51,933 nt of DNA from contig CAIKAR010000110.1 of assembly GCA_903825465.1 (NCBI GenBank), forward strand, positions 1-51,933, in the 5' to 3' direction. How positions within the stretch are numbered: the first letter of the stretch is position 1; the number at the start of each line of letters is the position of its first letter. Under the pieces are notes generated by a model. That model was not told the DNA's origin. It ran no database searches and saw only the letters and a program-made list of their open reading frames with translations. Made by a program: the position numbers and the translations under genes. This stretch comes from an uncultured Hyphomicrobiales bacterium (lineage in GTDB: Bacteria > Pseudomonadota > Alphaproteobacteria > Rhizobiales > Beijerinckiaceae). Shown here piece after piece: positions 19,538 to 27,257 of the stretch.

Positions 19538-20053
19538 ATGGCCGGCATGACAAAGTTTACTTTTCGCGCTGTTCTCTTTCTCGCCGCCGCGGCGTTGCCG
19601 CTCATGGCCGCTCCCCTCGGCTCGCCGGCGGCGTTCGGCGCGCGCGCGCAAAGCCCGGCGCCCGCCGCCGAGACGAACCTCGAAACCCTGACCTTTCAGA
19701 CGGCGGGCGGCCCCGCGGCGTTCAAGGTCGAGGTGATGCGTAACGACGCCGAGCGCGAGCGTGGGCTGATGTATCGCCGCTTCATGCCCGCCGACCGCGG
19801 CATGCTGTTCGATTTCGGCCGCGAGCAGAACGTGATGATGTGGATGAAGAACACCTACATCCCGCTCGACATGGTGTTCATTTCCCGCGCCGGCGTGGTT
19901 GTCCATATCGCCGAAAACGCGGAGCCGCTGTCCGAGCGCATCATCCCTTCGGACGCGCCCACCTACGCCGTTGTCGAACTCAACGGCGGCGCGGCTAAAA
20001 AGATTGGACTCAAGATCGGCGACCAGGTCGATCATCCGATGTTTCGAAAATAG
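19538..20053 (+). CDS. Secreted DUF192 family protein
   Basis: About 171 residues: an N-terminal signal peptide (RAVLFLAAAALPLMA) and a DUF192 domain. The family's signature is clear: ERERGLMYRR, GMLFDFG, MMWMKNTYIPLDMVFI and a C-terminal VVELNGG. The fold is known but the function is not established. ATG 19538 and ATG 19547 are both possible starts, and neither has a convincing Shine-Dalgarno. The murL gene follows 9 bases after the stop, so it may belong to the same transcript, though nothing known links it to peptidoglycan. Confidence 0.85.
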   Translation: MAGMTKFTFRAVLFLAAAALPLMAAPLGSPAAFGARAQSPAPAAETNLETLTFQTAGGPAAFKVEVMRNDAERERGLMYRRFMPADRGMLFDFGREQNVMMWMKNTYIPLDMVFISRAGVVVHIAENAEPLSERIIPSDAPTYAVVELNGGAAKKIGLKIGDQVDHPMFRK

Positions 20054-20062
20054 CGCGAGCCG

Positions 20063-21424
20063 ATGCGGGCGTCGTTCGGCGATTTCAATATTCTCGGTTT
20101 CGACACCGACAATTCCGCCGGCGTCGTTCGGTTGCGGTACGCCTACGAAAAAGGCGGCTCGTTTTGCGAAACGCTGTCGTTTGGCGCGCCGCTGCCCGGC
20201 GACGACAGTCCTTTCCGCCCCGCCTTCGAGGAGGCTCTCGCGGCGCTGCTGGTTCTCTCCGGCGTCAGCTACTACAAGGCCTTCGCGCCCGACAACGTCG
20301 TCGTTCACCACGCCCGGACGACCCCGGACAGATTGCCGTTCTTCAAGAAGCTGTATGTCGAGGGCCTCGGCGAATTCGCTTACAGGAACAACATCGACGT
20401 CGCCGGCCGCCTGAATATTTTTTCGCGCGCGCCGCTGGCCGCCGCCGCGACATCGACGGGCGTCCGCCCGCATCCCGCGTTGCCGCGAAGGTCGGCGGTT
20501 CTGATCGGCGGCGGCAAGGATTCGCTCGTCAGCGTCGAGGCGCTGCGCGCGGCGTCCGAACCGATGACCCTGTTCGCGGTGAATCCCAAGCGGCCAATGA
20601 CGGAATGCGCGGAAGCGAGCGGGTTGCCGCTGATTGCCGTGTCGCGCCAGCTCGATGCCGGACTGTTCGAACTCAACAAGGCCGGCGCGTTGAACGGCCA
20701 TGTGCCGATCACGGCGATCGTGAGCTTCATCGCCATCGCGGCGAGCTTCGTTCATGGCTTCGACGCGGTCGTGCTTTCCAACGAGCGCTCGGCCGACGAG
20801 GGCACCGTCGAGCGCGACGGCGTTTCGATCAACCATCAGTTCAGCAAGAGCAGCGGCGCGGAAGCGGACATCACCGACTACGTCAAGACTCGCATATCCG
20901 CGGACCTCGTCTATTTCTCGCTGTTGCGGCCCTTGTCGGAGGCGCATATCGCGCGGCTCTTCGCGCGGGTCGACCGTTACGACCACGTCTTCACTAGCTG
21001 CAACCGCGCGTTTCAAATTTTGGCTAAAACCGAGCCGGCGCGCTGGTGTCTGGATTGCCCCAAGTGCCGCTTCACTTTTTTGATGCTCGCGACGGCGATG
21101 CCGGCGGCGCGGCTCCGTTCGATTTTCGGCGCGGATCTTCTGGACGACGCGCGCCAGTTGCGCGGATACGAGGAGTTAAGCGGGCTCGCCGGCCATAAGC
21201 CATGGGAGTGTGTGGGCGAAATCGCCGAGTCGAGCGCGGCGCTGTTGATGCTGGCGCGCGATCCCGCCTGGGCGGACAGCGCCGTGGTCAAAAGCCTCGC
21301 GCCGCGGTTGGCGCCGCACGCGGCGGAATTGGACCGCGTGTGGACGCGGTTGATGACGCCCTCCGCGGATCATTTTTTGAGCCCTCGCTTCGAGAGCGCG
21401 CTGCATGACTACATCGGCCGATAG
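20063..21424 (+). CDS. murL: UDP-MurNAc-L-Ala-L-Glu epimerase
   Basis: MurL inverts the terminal L-Glu of UDP-MurNAc-L-Ala-L-Glu to D-Glu, replacing the glutamate racemase plus MurD route. The family was described in Xanthomonas together with MurD2. At 453 residues the length fits. I recognise a PP-loop-like ATP site GGGKDSLVS (149-157), SNERSA (239-244), NHQFSKS (257-263), SLLRPLSE, FTSCNRAF and a cysteine cluster WCLDCPKCRF (328-336). The decisive support is context: the next gene, overlapping by 20 bases, is the matching MurD2-type ligase. Start ATG 20063 lies 9 bases after DUF192. Confidence 0.87.
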   Translation: MRASFGDFNILGFDTDNSAGVVRLRYAYEKGGSFCETLSFGAPLPGDDSPFRPAFEEALAALLVLSGVSYYKAFAPDNVVVHHARTTPDRLPFFKKLYVEGLGEFAYRNNIDVAGRLNIFSRAPLAAAATSTGVRPHPALPRRSAVLIGGGKDSLVSVEALRAASEPMTLFAVNPKRPMTECAEASGLPLIAVSRQLDAGLFELNKAGALNGHVPITAIVSFIAIAASFVHGFDAVVLSNERSADEGTVERDGVSINHQFSKSSGAEADITDYVKTRISADLVYFSLLRPLSEAHIARLFARVDRYDHVFTSCNRAFQILAKTEPARWCLDCPKCRFTFLMLATAMPAARLRSIFGADLLDDARQLRGYEELSGLAGHKPWECVGEIAESSAALLMLARDPAWADSAVVKSLAPRLAPHAAELDRVWTRLMTPSADHFLSPRFESALHDYIGR

Positions 21425-22763
21425 CAAAGCCCCCGCCATCTGGGGTTTCGGCCGCGAGGGCAGGGCCGCGTTCGCGTTTTTCGCGAAGACGCGGCCGGGC
21501 CTGAAGGTGGCGGTGCTCAACGACACGCCATTGCCGCCCGATGTCGCGGCGGAATTGCGCGGGGTCGAGGTGTTGACGGGACCGGAGGCGGCGGCCGCGC
21601 TCGCCGCGGGCCGGTTCGACTTCGTGGTGAAAAGCCCCGGTATTCCGCTGAACCGGCCCGAGATCGCCGCGGCAAAGGCGAACGGCGCGCGCTTCACGTC
21701 GGCGACGAACCTCTGGTTCGAGCAAAAGGGCGCGACGCCGGTGATCGCCGTCACCGGCACCAAGGGCAAGAGCACGACATCGACGCTGGCCTTTCACCTA
21801 TTGCGCGACGCCGGCCTCGACGTCGGGCTTTTCGGCAACGTCGGCGTCGCTCCGCTCGGCCAGCCCGCGCCGCGCGACTACGCCGTCGTCGAGCTTTCGT
21901 CCTATCAAACCGCCGACCTCGAACACGCGCCCGACATCGTGGTCTTCACCAACCTGTCGCCGGAACACATGACCTGGCACGGTTCGGTCGCGCGCTATTA
22001 CGAAGACAAGCTGCGCGTGGCTTCGCTCCCGCCGCGCGCGGTTGTGATTTGCAACGGCGGCGACATCAGGCTGCGCGAACAATTCCACGATCGGCCGAAT
22101 GTCGTTTGGTACAACGGGGACAGCGGTTTTCGCGTCCGCGATGGCGCCTTGTGGCGCGACGGCGCGCGCGTCGACACCTCGCTGTTTCCGTTGAAGGGGT
22201 CGCACAATCTCGAAAACCTGGCGGCGGCGCTGACCCTGCTCGACCATATTGGCGCGCGCCCGCCCGCCCCCGGATTGCCGCTGGAGGGATTTCACAAGCT
22301 GCCGCACCGCTTGTCGGAATTTTTCGTCGAGCCGGATGTTCTTTGCGTCGATGACAGCATTTCGACGACGCCGGTCGCGACCATCGCGGCGTTGAAAACC
22401 TTCGCGGAGCGCCCCGCCGTTCTGCTGCTCGGGGGCACCGAGCGCGGGCAGGACTACGCGGACTTGTACAAGCTTCTCGCGGCGGCGAAGCGGATCAAGG
22501 CTGTGATCGCGCTGCCGCCCAACGGCGCGCGGATTTTCAGCGAAATGTCGGGCCTTGCGATGCCTTTTCCCATGCTCAAGGCGGCCAACCTGCGCGAGGC
22601 GGTGGACGCGGCCTTCACATGGCTGGAAGCGGGCGACATGCTGCTGCTGTCGCCAGCGGCGCCGAGTTTCGGCGAGTTCGCGAATTTCGAGGAGCGGGGC
22701 GAGGCGTTTGTGGCGCTGTGTCGGAAGCGGGAGGCCGAGCGCGGCGGCGCTCCCTTTGGCTGA
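21405..22763 (+). CDS. murD2: UDP-MurNAc-L-Ala--L-glutamate ligase (MurD2)
   Basis: Mur ligase family enzyme of 452 residues. The N-terminal Rossmann-like domain (IWGFGREGRAAFAF) binds the UDP sugar, the P-loop is VTGTKGKSTT (about 116-125), and ELSSYQ plus FTNLSPEHMTWHG are shared with MurD. Canonical MurD adds D-Glu; MurD2 adds L-Glu, which MurL then epimerises. The L-Glu assignment rests on the overlapping murL gene and on divergence from ordinary MurD, whose gene normally sits in the dcw cluster. Start ATG 21405 lies inside murL, implying translational coupling. Confidence 0.85.
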   Translation: MTTSADSKAPAIWGFGREGRAAFAFFAKTRPGLKVAVLNDTPLPPDVAAELRGVEVLTGPEAAAALAAGRFDFVVKSPGIPLNRPEIAAAKANGARFTSATNLWFEQKGATPVIAVTGTKGKSTTSTLAFHLLRDAGLDVGLFGNVGVAPLGQPAPRDYAVVELSSYQTADLEHAPDIVVFTNLSPEHMTWHGSVARYYEDKLRVASLPPRAVVICNGGDIRLREQFHDRPNVVWYNGDSGFRVRDGALWRDGARVDTSLFPLKGSHNLENLAAALTLLDHIGARPPAPGLPLEGFHKLPHRLSEFFVEPDVLCVDDSISTTPVATIAALKTFAERPAVLLLGGTERGQDYADLYKLLAAAKRIKAVIALPPNGARIFSEMSGLAMPFPMLKAANLREAVDAAFTWLEAGDMLLLSPAAPSFGEFANFEERGEAFVALCRKREAERGGAPFG

Positions 22764-22775
22764 CCGCGCCGCCGT

Positions 22776-23576
22776 CTATCCCACCCGTTCAATCAGCGCC
22801 ATCGCGGCCGCGGGGTTTCGAATTTTCGCGCCGGCGATGAAATATAAAAACACATCCGGCGCCGGCGCGCGCGCTTTTGTCGCCACGATGGGTTCGAGGC
22901 CTTCGGGCGTTTTGCCCGCCGCCCAGTCGCGCGCCCGGCGCGCCCACATGTCCAAATTCTTCTCCGTGTATCCCTTTTCCGCCGACTCGCTCGCTCCCAT
23001 GATTCGCGCGTAGACGAAGGGCGCGGTCGCGGCGGCGATTTCCGGAAATTTCGAATCCGCCGCGAACACGATCGCGACCTTGTGTTGGCGCGCCAGCGCG
23101 ACGAATTCCGGCGTCCGGAAACTCTCGTGGCGCACCTCGACCGCGTGGCGCAATTGCAGACCGCCGCGCGAGGCGGGCAGCAGTTTCAAAAACGCTTCGA
23201 AGTCGGCGGGATCGAATTTCTTCGTCGCCATGAATTGCCAATTGATGGGGCCGAGCTTGTCGCCGAGTTCGGTGATGCCGCTGTCGAAAAACCGCTCGAT
23301 CGAGTCGCCGGATTCGGCGAGAACCCGGCGGTTGGTGGCGAAGCGCGGCCCCTTGAGCGCGAACACAAAGCCCTCCGGCGTCTCGTCGCGCCACTTGGCG
23401 AAACTCTCCGGCTTCTGCGAGCCGTAATAAGTGCCGTTGATTTCGATCGACGTCAGCTTGCCGCTGGCGAACTCAAGTTCGCGCCTTTGCGCGAGGCCCT
23501 TGGGATAAAACACGCCGCGCCAGGGTTCGAACGTCCAGCCGCCGACACCAATGTGGATTCTGCCAGTGGTGGGCAA
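22776..23576 (-). CDS. DUF72 family protein
   Basis: About 266 residues of the DUF72 TIM-barrel family. The N-terminus IHIGVGGWTFEPWRGVFYP and the internal SIEINGTYYG, ALKGPRFATNRR and AVEVRHESF segments are typical. The biochemical function is not established. The gene converges on murD2, with stops 12 bases apart. ATG 23576 is the first in-frame start and fits the family's N-terminus. Confidence 0.85.
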   Translation of the reverse strand: MPTTGRIHIGVGGWTFEPWRGVFYPKGLAQRRELEFASGKLTSIEINGTYYGSQKPESFAKWRDETPEGFVFALKGPRFATNRRVLAESGDSIERFFDSGITELGDKLGPINWQFMATKKFDPADFEAFLKLLPASRGGLQLRHAVEVRHESFRTPEFVALARQHKVAIVFAADSKFPEIAAATAPFVYARIMGASESAEKGYTEKNLDMWARRARDWAAGKTPEGLEPIVATKARAPAPDVFLYFIAGAKIRNPAAAMALIERVG

Positions 23577-23774
23577 AAGATGCTCCCGGGGTTCCGCTCA
23601 AGTCGTCAATTCATCGATTATGGATGCGCCGAGCGCAGACGCAACTTCCCCATGGGAGGTTGCGGGCGAGGCGCGCGCGTCTTCGAACGGCTCGGGCTAG
23701 GGCTTGCCAATGGGGCCATATGACGGCTATTTCAGCTCGGAGAAGCGTCTGCGTGCGTATGTTGGAGTATTCTC

Positions 23775-24479
23775 ATGGATGGCGAGATCGCTAAATCCGG
23801 CGAGATGGAAGAGGCGGTTCTGTTTGGGCTTCGCTCGGGGCCTCTCAGCCGCCGGTCGTTTTTGGTGGGCTCGACTGTCGGTCTTGGCGCGCTGGGGTTG
23901 GCCGGTTGCGCGGCAACCGATGGCATGAGCCTCGCTGAAGCGACGGCGCTCTATGGGCCGGTGCCCGACAAGAAATTCCCGATTCCGGCGGTCGACGTCG
24001 CCAAGATCGATCCGAAATTTTACCGCAAAACCTTGCGCTACGACACCAAGGAAGCCCCCGGCACGATTATCGTGGATCCCGCCAACTACTACGTTTACCG
24101 CGTTGAAGGCGATGGCAACGCCACACGCTACGGCGCCAATGTCGGTCGCGAAGGGTTCTTGTGGAGCGGCGAAGCCTATGTCGGGCGCAAAGCGGAATGG
24201 CCGACGTGGACGCCGCCCAAAGAGATGATCCAGCGTCAGCCGGAGGCGCGAAAATACGCCGGCGGCATGCCCGGAGGGCTGGACAATCCACTCGGTGCCC
24301 GCACGCTCTATCTCTATCAGAACGGCGCGTACACGCTCTACACGATCTACAGCACCAGCGACCCCGAATCGATCGGAACCGGCGCCACCAGCGGCTGCAC
24401 CGGCCTGCTCAGTCAGGATATGATCGACCTCTATTCACGAACGCCGGTGAAGACGAAGGTGGTCGTCCTGCCGGCATAG
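23775..24479 (+). CDS. YkuD-fold lipoprotein, L,D-transpeptidase-like with altered active site
   Basis: 234 residues. The N-terminus has a twin-arginine motif (SRRSFLVGS, Arg 26-27) and a lipobox LAGC (Cys 45), so it is probably exported by Tat and lipidated. The YkuD domain follows. Its nucleophile Cys is kept (SGC, Cys 208), but the usual HGT motif reads YST (192-194) and the Arg of GCIR is Gly (GCTG). Each change needs only single-base substitutions, and the reading frame is intact. It may be inactive, or a subfamily with a different mechanism or a binding role. ATG 23775 is the first plausible start; ATG 23805 would be shorter. Confidence 0.82.
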   Translation: MDGEIAKSGEMEEAVLFGLRSGPLSRRSFLVGSTVGLGALGLAGCAATDGMSLAEATALYGPVPDKKFPIPAVDVAKIDPKFYRKTLRYDTKEAPGTIIVDPANYYVYRVEGDGNATRYGANVGREGFLWSGEAYVGRKAEWPTWTPPKEMIQRQPEARKYAGGMPGGLDNPLGARTLYLYQNGAYTLYTIYSTSDPESIGTGATSGCTGLLSQDMIDLYSRTPVKTKVVVLPA

Positions 24480-24489
24480 GCGCCGGCCT

Positions 24490-25518
24490 TTAGGCGGTTG
24501 CCGGCGTGGCCAGCTCGAACTCCCGCGCGAGAATCTCGAACGACGTTTTCCGGTCCTCGACGCGATAGGCGTGCGTCAGCACCACCAGTTCCTCGACGCC
24601 CCAGCGGGCGGCCAACGCGCGCAGCTTCGCGGCGCAGGTCGGCCCGTCGCCGAAGATCGCGTCGGCCATGATCATATCGACGCGCGCCTGTTCAGCGGGC
24701 GAGATGTCCGCGAGGGCTTCGTCCGGCGGCAGCAGCGGCAGGCGGATGCCGAGATCGCGGTTGAGGCGCGAGCGCGCCCGGGTGGCGAAGACGTGGCGCG
24801 CCTCTTCGTTCGTGCCGGCGGCGAGCGCGAAGACGCAGGCCGTCGCGATCGGCGTCGGCCAGCGCTCGCTCGGCTTGTACAATTTCCGGTGCAGCGCGAT
24901 GGCGTCGCCAGCGCCGCGCTCGTTGATGAAGGCGGCGTGGCAGAAGGGCAGGCCGAGAAACGCGGCGACCTGCGCGCCGTAATCCGAGCTGCCGAGCACC
25001 CAGACTTCCGGCGCGCCCGGCGTGTTCGGCGCGACGCGGATTTGCGCGAAGGGATGCCCCTCCGCCAGCGGCGCGCCCGAGGTCCAGGCGACGATGTCGC
25101 GCACATTGGCGGGAAAGCGCTCGACCGCCTCGTCGCCGTGCGGATTGAGCGCGTAGGCCATGCGCCCTTCGGTGCCCGGCGCGCGCCCAAGGCCAAGATC
25201 GACGCGTCCCGGCGCGATCGCTTCAAGCACGCGGAATTGTTCAGCGACTTTCAACGGGGAATAGTGCGGCAGCAACACGCCCGCCGTGCCGACGCGGATG
25301 CGCGTGGTGCGCGCGGCCATCGCCGCGACGAGGATTTCCGGCGCCGAGCCGACGATTGTTTGCGAGCCGTGATGCTCGCTGACCCAGAAGCGAGAATAGC
25401 CCAGCGCCTCGCAATGCAGCGCCATTTCGATGGTCTGGCGAATGGCCACATCCTCGCCAATTCCCCGCGCCACGGGGGATTGGTCGAGAACCGAGAGACG
25501 CAGCTTGGGCGCGCTCAC
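24490..25518 (-). CDS. LLM-class flavin-dependent oxidoreductase (luciferase-like)
   Basis: Bacterial-luciferase-like FMN-dependent monooxygenase of about 342 residues. Visible family features are LSVLDQSPV at the start, RFWVSEHHG, LLPHYSPLKVAEQFRVLEA, RVDLGLGRAPG and VLGSSDYGAQVAA. The substrate cannot be told. The start is GTG 25518, which overlaps the stop of the dioxygenase gene (GTGA), so the two are translationally coupled. A longer frame to 25587 would lie inside the dioxygenase gene and is rejected. It is the last gene of the DLH - dioxygenase - LLM operon. Confidence 0.88.
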   Translation of the reverse strand: MSAPKLRLSVLDQSPVARGIGEDVAIRQTIEMALHCEALGYSRFWVSEHHGSQTIVGSAPEILVAAMAARTTRIRVGTAGVLLPHYSPLKVAEQFRVLEAIAPGRVDLGLGRAPGTEGRMAYALNPHGDEAVERFPANVRDIVAWTSGAPLAEGHPFAQIRVAPNTPGAPEVWVLGSSDYGAQVAAFLGLPFCHAAFINERGAGDAIALHRKLYKPSERWPTPIATACVFALAAGTNEEARHVFATRARSRLNRDLGIRLPLLPPDEALADISPAEQARVDMIMADAIFGDGPTCAAKLRALAARWGVEELVVLTHAYRVEDRKTSFEILAREFELATPATA

Positions 25519-26405
25519 TTGATCGGCGGACGCGGCAGGCGCGACTCGCCCTTTTCCATCTTGAAGGCGTAGTCGAGCGAGACCCATTCGCCCGCGACAT
25601 CGGCGGCGGGCGCCTTGTCCTTGTGGCGGATGAAATCGCCGACGAGGGCGCGCGTCACGCCGAACTGCGCGTCGGTTTCGATGCGCGGATCGGCCTCGTC
25701 GTAAACTTGGCTGATGAGCGTCTTGAAACCCGGCTTCGCCGCGAGAAAATGCATATGCGCCGGGCGGAAGGGATGGCGCCCCTGCGCCTTGAGCAGGCGG
25801 CCGACAGGCCCCTCGGTCGGAATCGGATAGCCGAGCGGAATGATGCTGCGAAAGCCGATCTCGCCGTTCGCGTCGCTCGTGAACTTGCCGCGCAGGTTCA
25901 TGTTGAACGCGGGGTCAAGCTGGTTTTCGTAGAAGCCGTCGTCGTCCGCCTGCCAGACATCGACCTCGACCTCGCGCAGCGGCTGGTCCTTGTTGTCGGT
26001 GAATCGCGCCTTGACGAACATCGGCGTGCCCGGCGTCGGAACGCGCATGATGGTGTCGCCGTTCTTCGTCGGCGGCGAATTGAGCCGCCAGAACGGGCCG
26101 AGCAGATTCTGGTTCGTCTCGGTGTTGCCCTTGTCGCCGTTGTTGAGCAGACAAACGAGCGAGGAGACGCCGAGCGAACCCGCCATCAGCACGACTTCGT
26201 TGTGACGGTCGTTGGTGCGATGCCCCAGCTCCGCGATCAACGCGCACGCGTCCTGAAACTCGCGCTCGGTCAGCCGCGTTTCGCGCGTGAAGGCGTGCAG
26301 ATGCGCGGCGAGCGACGTCATGAGTTCGCGCAGGCGCGGCTCCGGCGTCTTTTGCATCACGTCGATGACGAATTCGGTGAGCTGCTTTTCGTTTTCGACG
26401 ATCAT
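25515..26405 (-). CDS. Intradiol ring-cleavage dioxygenase (catechol/hydroxyquinol 1,2-dioxygenase type)
   Basis: Fe(III) enzyme that opens catechol-type rings between the two hydroxyls; about 296 residues. An N-terminal dioxygenase_N region (MQKTPEPRLRELMTSLAAH) is the dimerisation part, and the C-terminal half is the catalytic barrel. The four iron ligands are visible: Tyr about 159 (WQADDDGFYE), Tyr 193 (GYPIPTEGP), His 217 and His 219 (RPAHMHF). Catechol, chlorocatechol and hydroxyquinol are all possible substrates. The start ATG 26405 fits the family N-terminus; upstream frame is arginine-rich shadow. The neighbouring dienelactone hydrolase suits this pathway. Confidence 0.9.
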   Translation of the reverse strand: MIVENEKQLTEFVIDVMQKTPEPRLRELMTSLAAHLHAFTRETRLTEREFQDACALIAELGHRTNDRHNEVVLMAGSLGVSSLVCLLNNGDKGNTETNQNLLGPFWRLNSPPTKNGDTIMRVPTPGTPMFVKARFTDNKDQPLREVEVDVWQADDDGFYENQLDPAFNMNLRGKFTSDANGEIGFRSIIPLGYPIPTEGPVGRLLKAQGRHPFRPAHMHFLAAKPGFKTLISQVYDEADPRIETDAQFGVTRALVGDFIRHKDKAPAADVAGEWVSLDYAFKMEKGESRLPRPPIK

Positions 26406-26464
26406 GGAGGCTTCCCCGGGAACGGTCTCCCTCTCCCGCGCCGCGGGAGAGGGGAACTGACTTG

Positions 26465-27136
26465 CTACGCCAGATGCTTGGCGAAGAAGGCGTGCGCCAT
26501 CGAGCGCGCCTTGTCGCAGGCTTCCTGGTTGTAGGCGCCGCGCTCGTCGCAGTTGAAGCCGTGGCCCGCGCCCTTGAAAACGGTGCATTCCATTTCCGGC
26601 CGCGCCGCCTTGATCGCGTCGACATCGGACATGGGAATCGAATGGTCGGTCTCGCCGAAGAAGGCGATGATCGGACACTTCGGCTTGTCGGCGGACATCT
26701 TGGCGATCTGGCCGCCATAATAGGCGACCGCGGCGCTGACGCCGGGCACGTGGCACGCCGCGGCGAATGTCATCGTGCCCCCGAGGCAATAGCCGACGAC
26801 GCCGACCTTGCCGACCTTCGAGGCCTCTTTCACAGCGGCTTCGATGTCGGCCAGCATGTCCTCGTTCTTGATTTTGCCGCGCAGCGCGGCGCCCGCCTGC
26901 ACATCGGCTTGCTCATAGCCGGATTCGTAGTCCTTCTGCGCGCGGTCGTAGACCTGCGGCGCGATGGCGAGATAGCCGGCGGCGGCGTAGCGGTCGGCGT
27001 CGGCGCGGATATGATGGTTGACGCCGAAAATCTCCTGAATGACGACGACGCCGCCCTTCGGCTTGCCGGCGGGCTTGGCGACATAGGCGCCCAGCTTGAA
27101 GCCGTCCTTCGCCGTCAACACGATGTGCTCTCCCAT
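26465..27136 (-). CDS. Dienelactone hydrolase family protein
   Basis: Alpha/beta hydrolase of 223 residues that opens dienelactones to maleylacetate in chloroaromatic or hydroxyquinol-type pathways. The triad is clear: Cys 117 in GYCLGG, Asp 164 in GETDHS, His 192 in GAGHGF; Glu in the QEIFGVN segment also matches. It is the promoter-proximal gene of the operon: the dioxygenase gene starts 59 bases downstream and the LLM gene overlaps that. Family members without a role in aromatic catabolism exist, so the pathway assignment leans on the neighbours. Confidence 0.9.
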   Translation of the reverse strand: MGEHIVLTAKDGFKLGAYVAKPAGKPKGGVVVIQEIFGVNHHIRADADRYAAAGYLAIAPQVYDRAQKDYESGYEQADVQAGAALRGKIKNEDMLADIEAAVKEASKVGKVGVVGYCLGGTMTFAAACHVPGVSAAVAYYGGQIAKMSADKPKCPIIAFFGETDHSIPMSDVDAIKAARPEMECTVFKGAGHGFNCDERGAYNQEACDKARSMAHAFFAKHLA

Positions 27137-27257
27137 GACTCAACTCCTGTTTCGGCGGGGCCGCGCCCGCTCCGCGCGCAATTAAGAGGATTCCAGCGGC
27201 GGACGCCAGCGGTTTTCCGCGCCCCGCGAAGTCTCGGTCCAACCCCCGCGCGCGGGC

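Noticed and set aside
18434-21016. 860-codon minus-strand frame across the sirtuin, cold-shock, DUF192 and murL genes
   Set aside because: It covers four well-supported plus-strand genes and has low-complexity basic translation; an artefact of GC-rich codon use.
23805-24479. Interpreting the YkuD gene as a frameshifted pseudogene
   Set aside because: The frame is continuous from signal peptide to C-terminus with normal codon use; only a few key residues differ.
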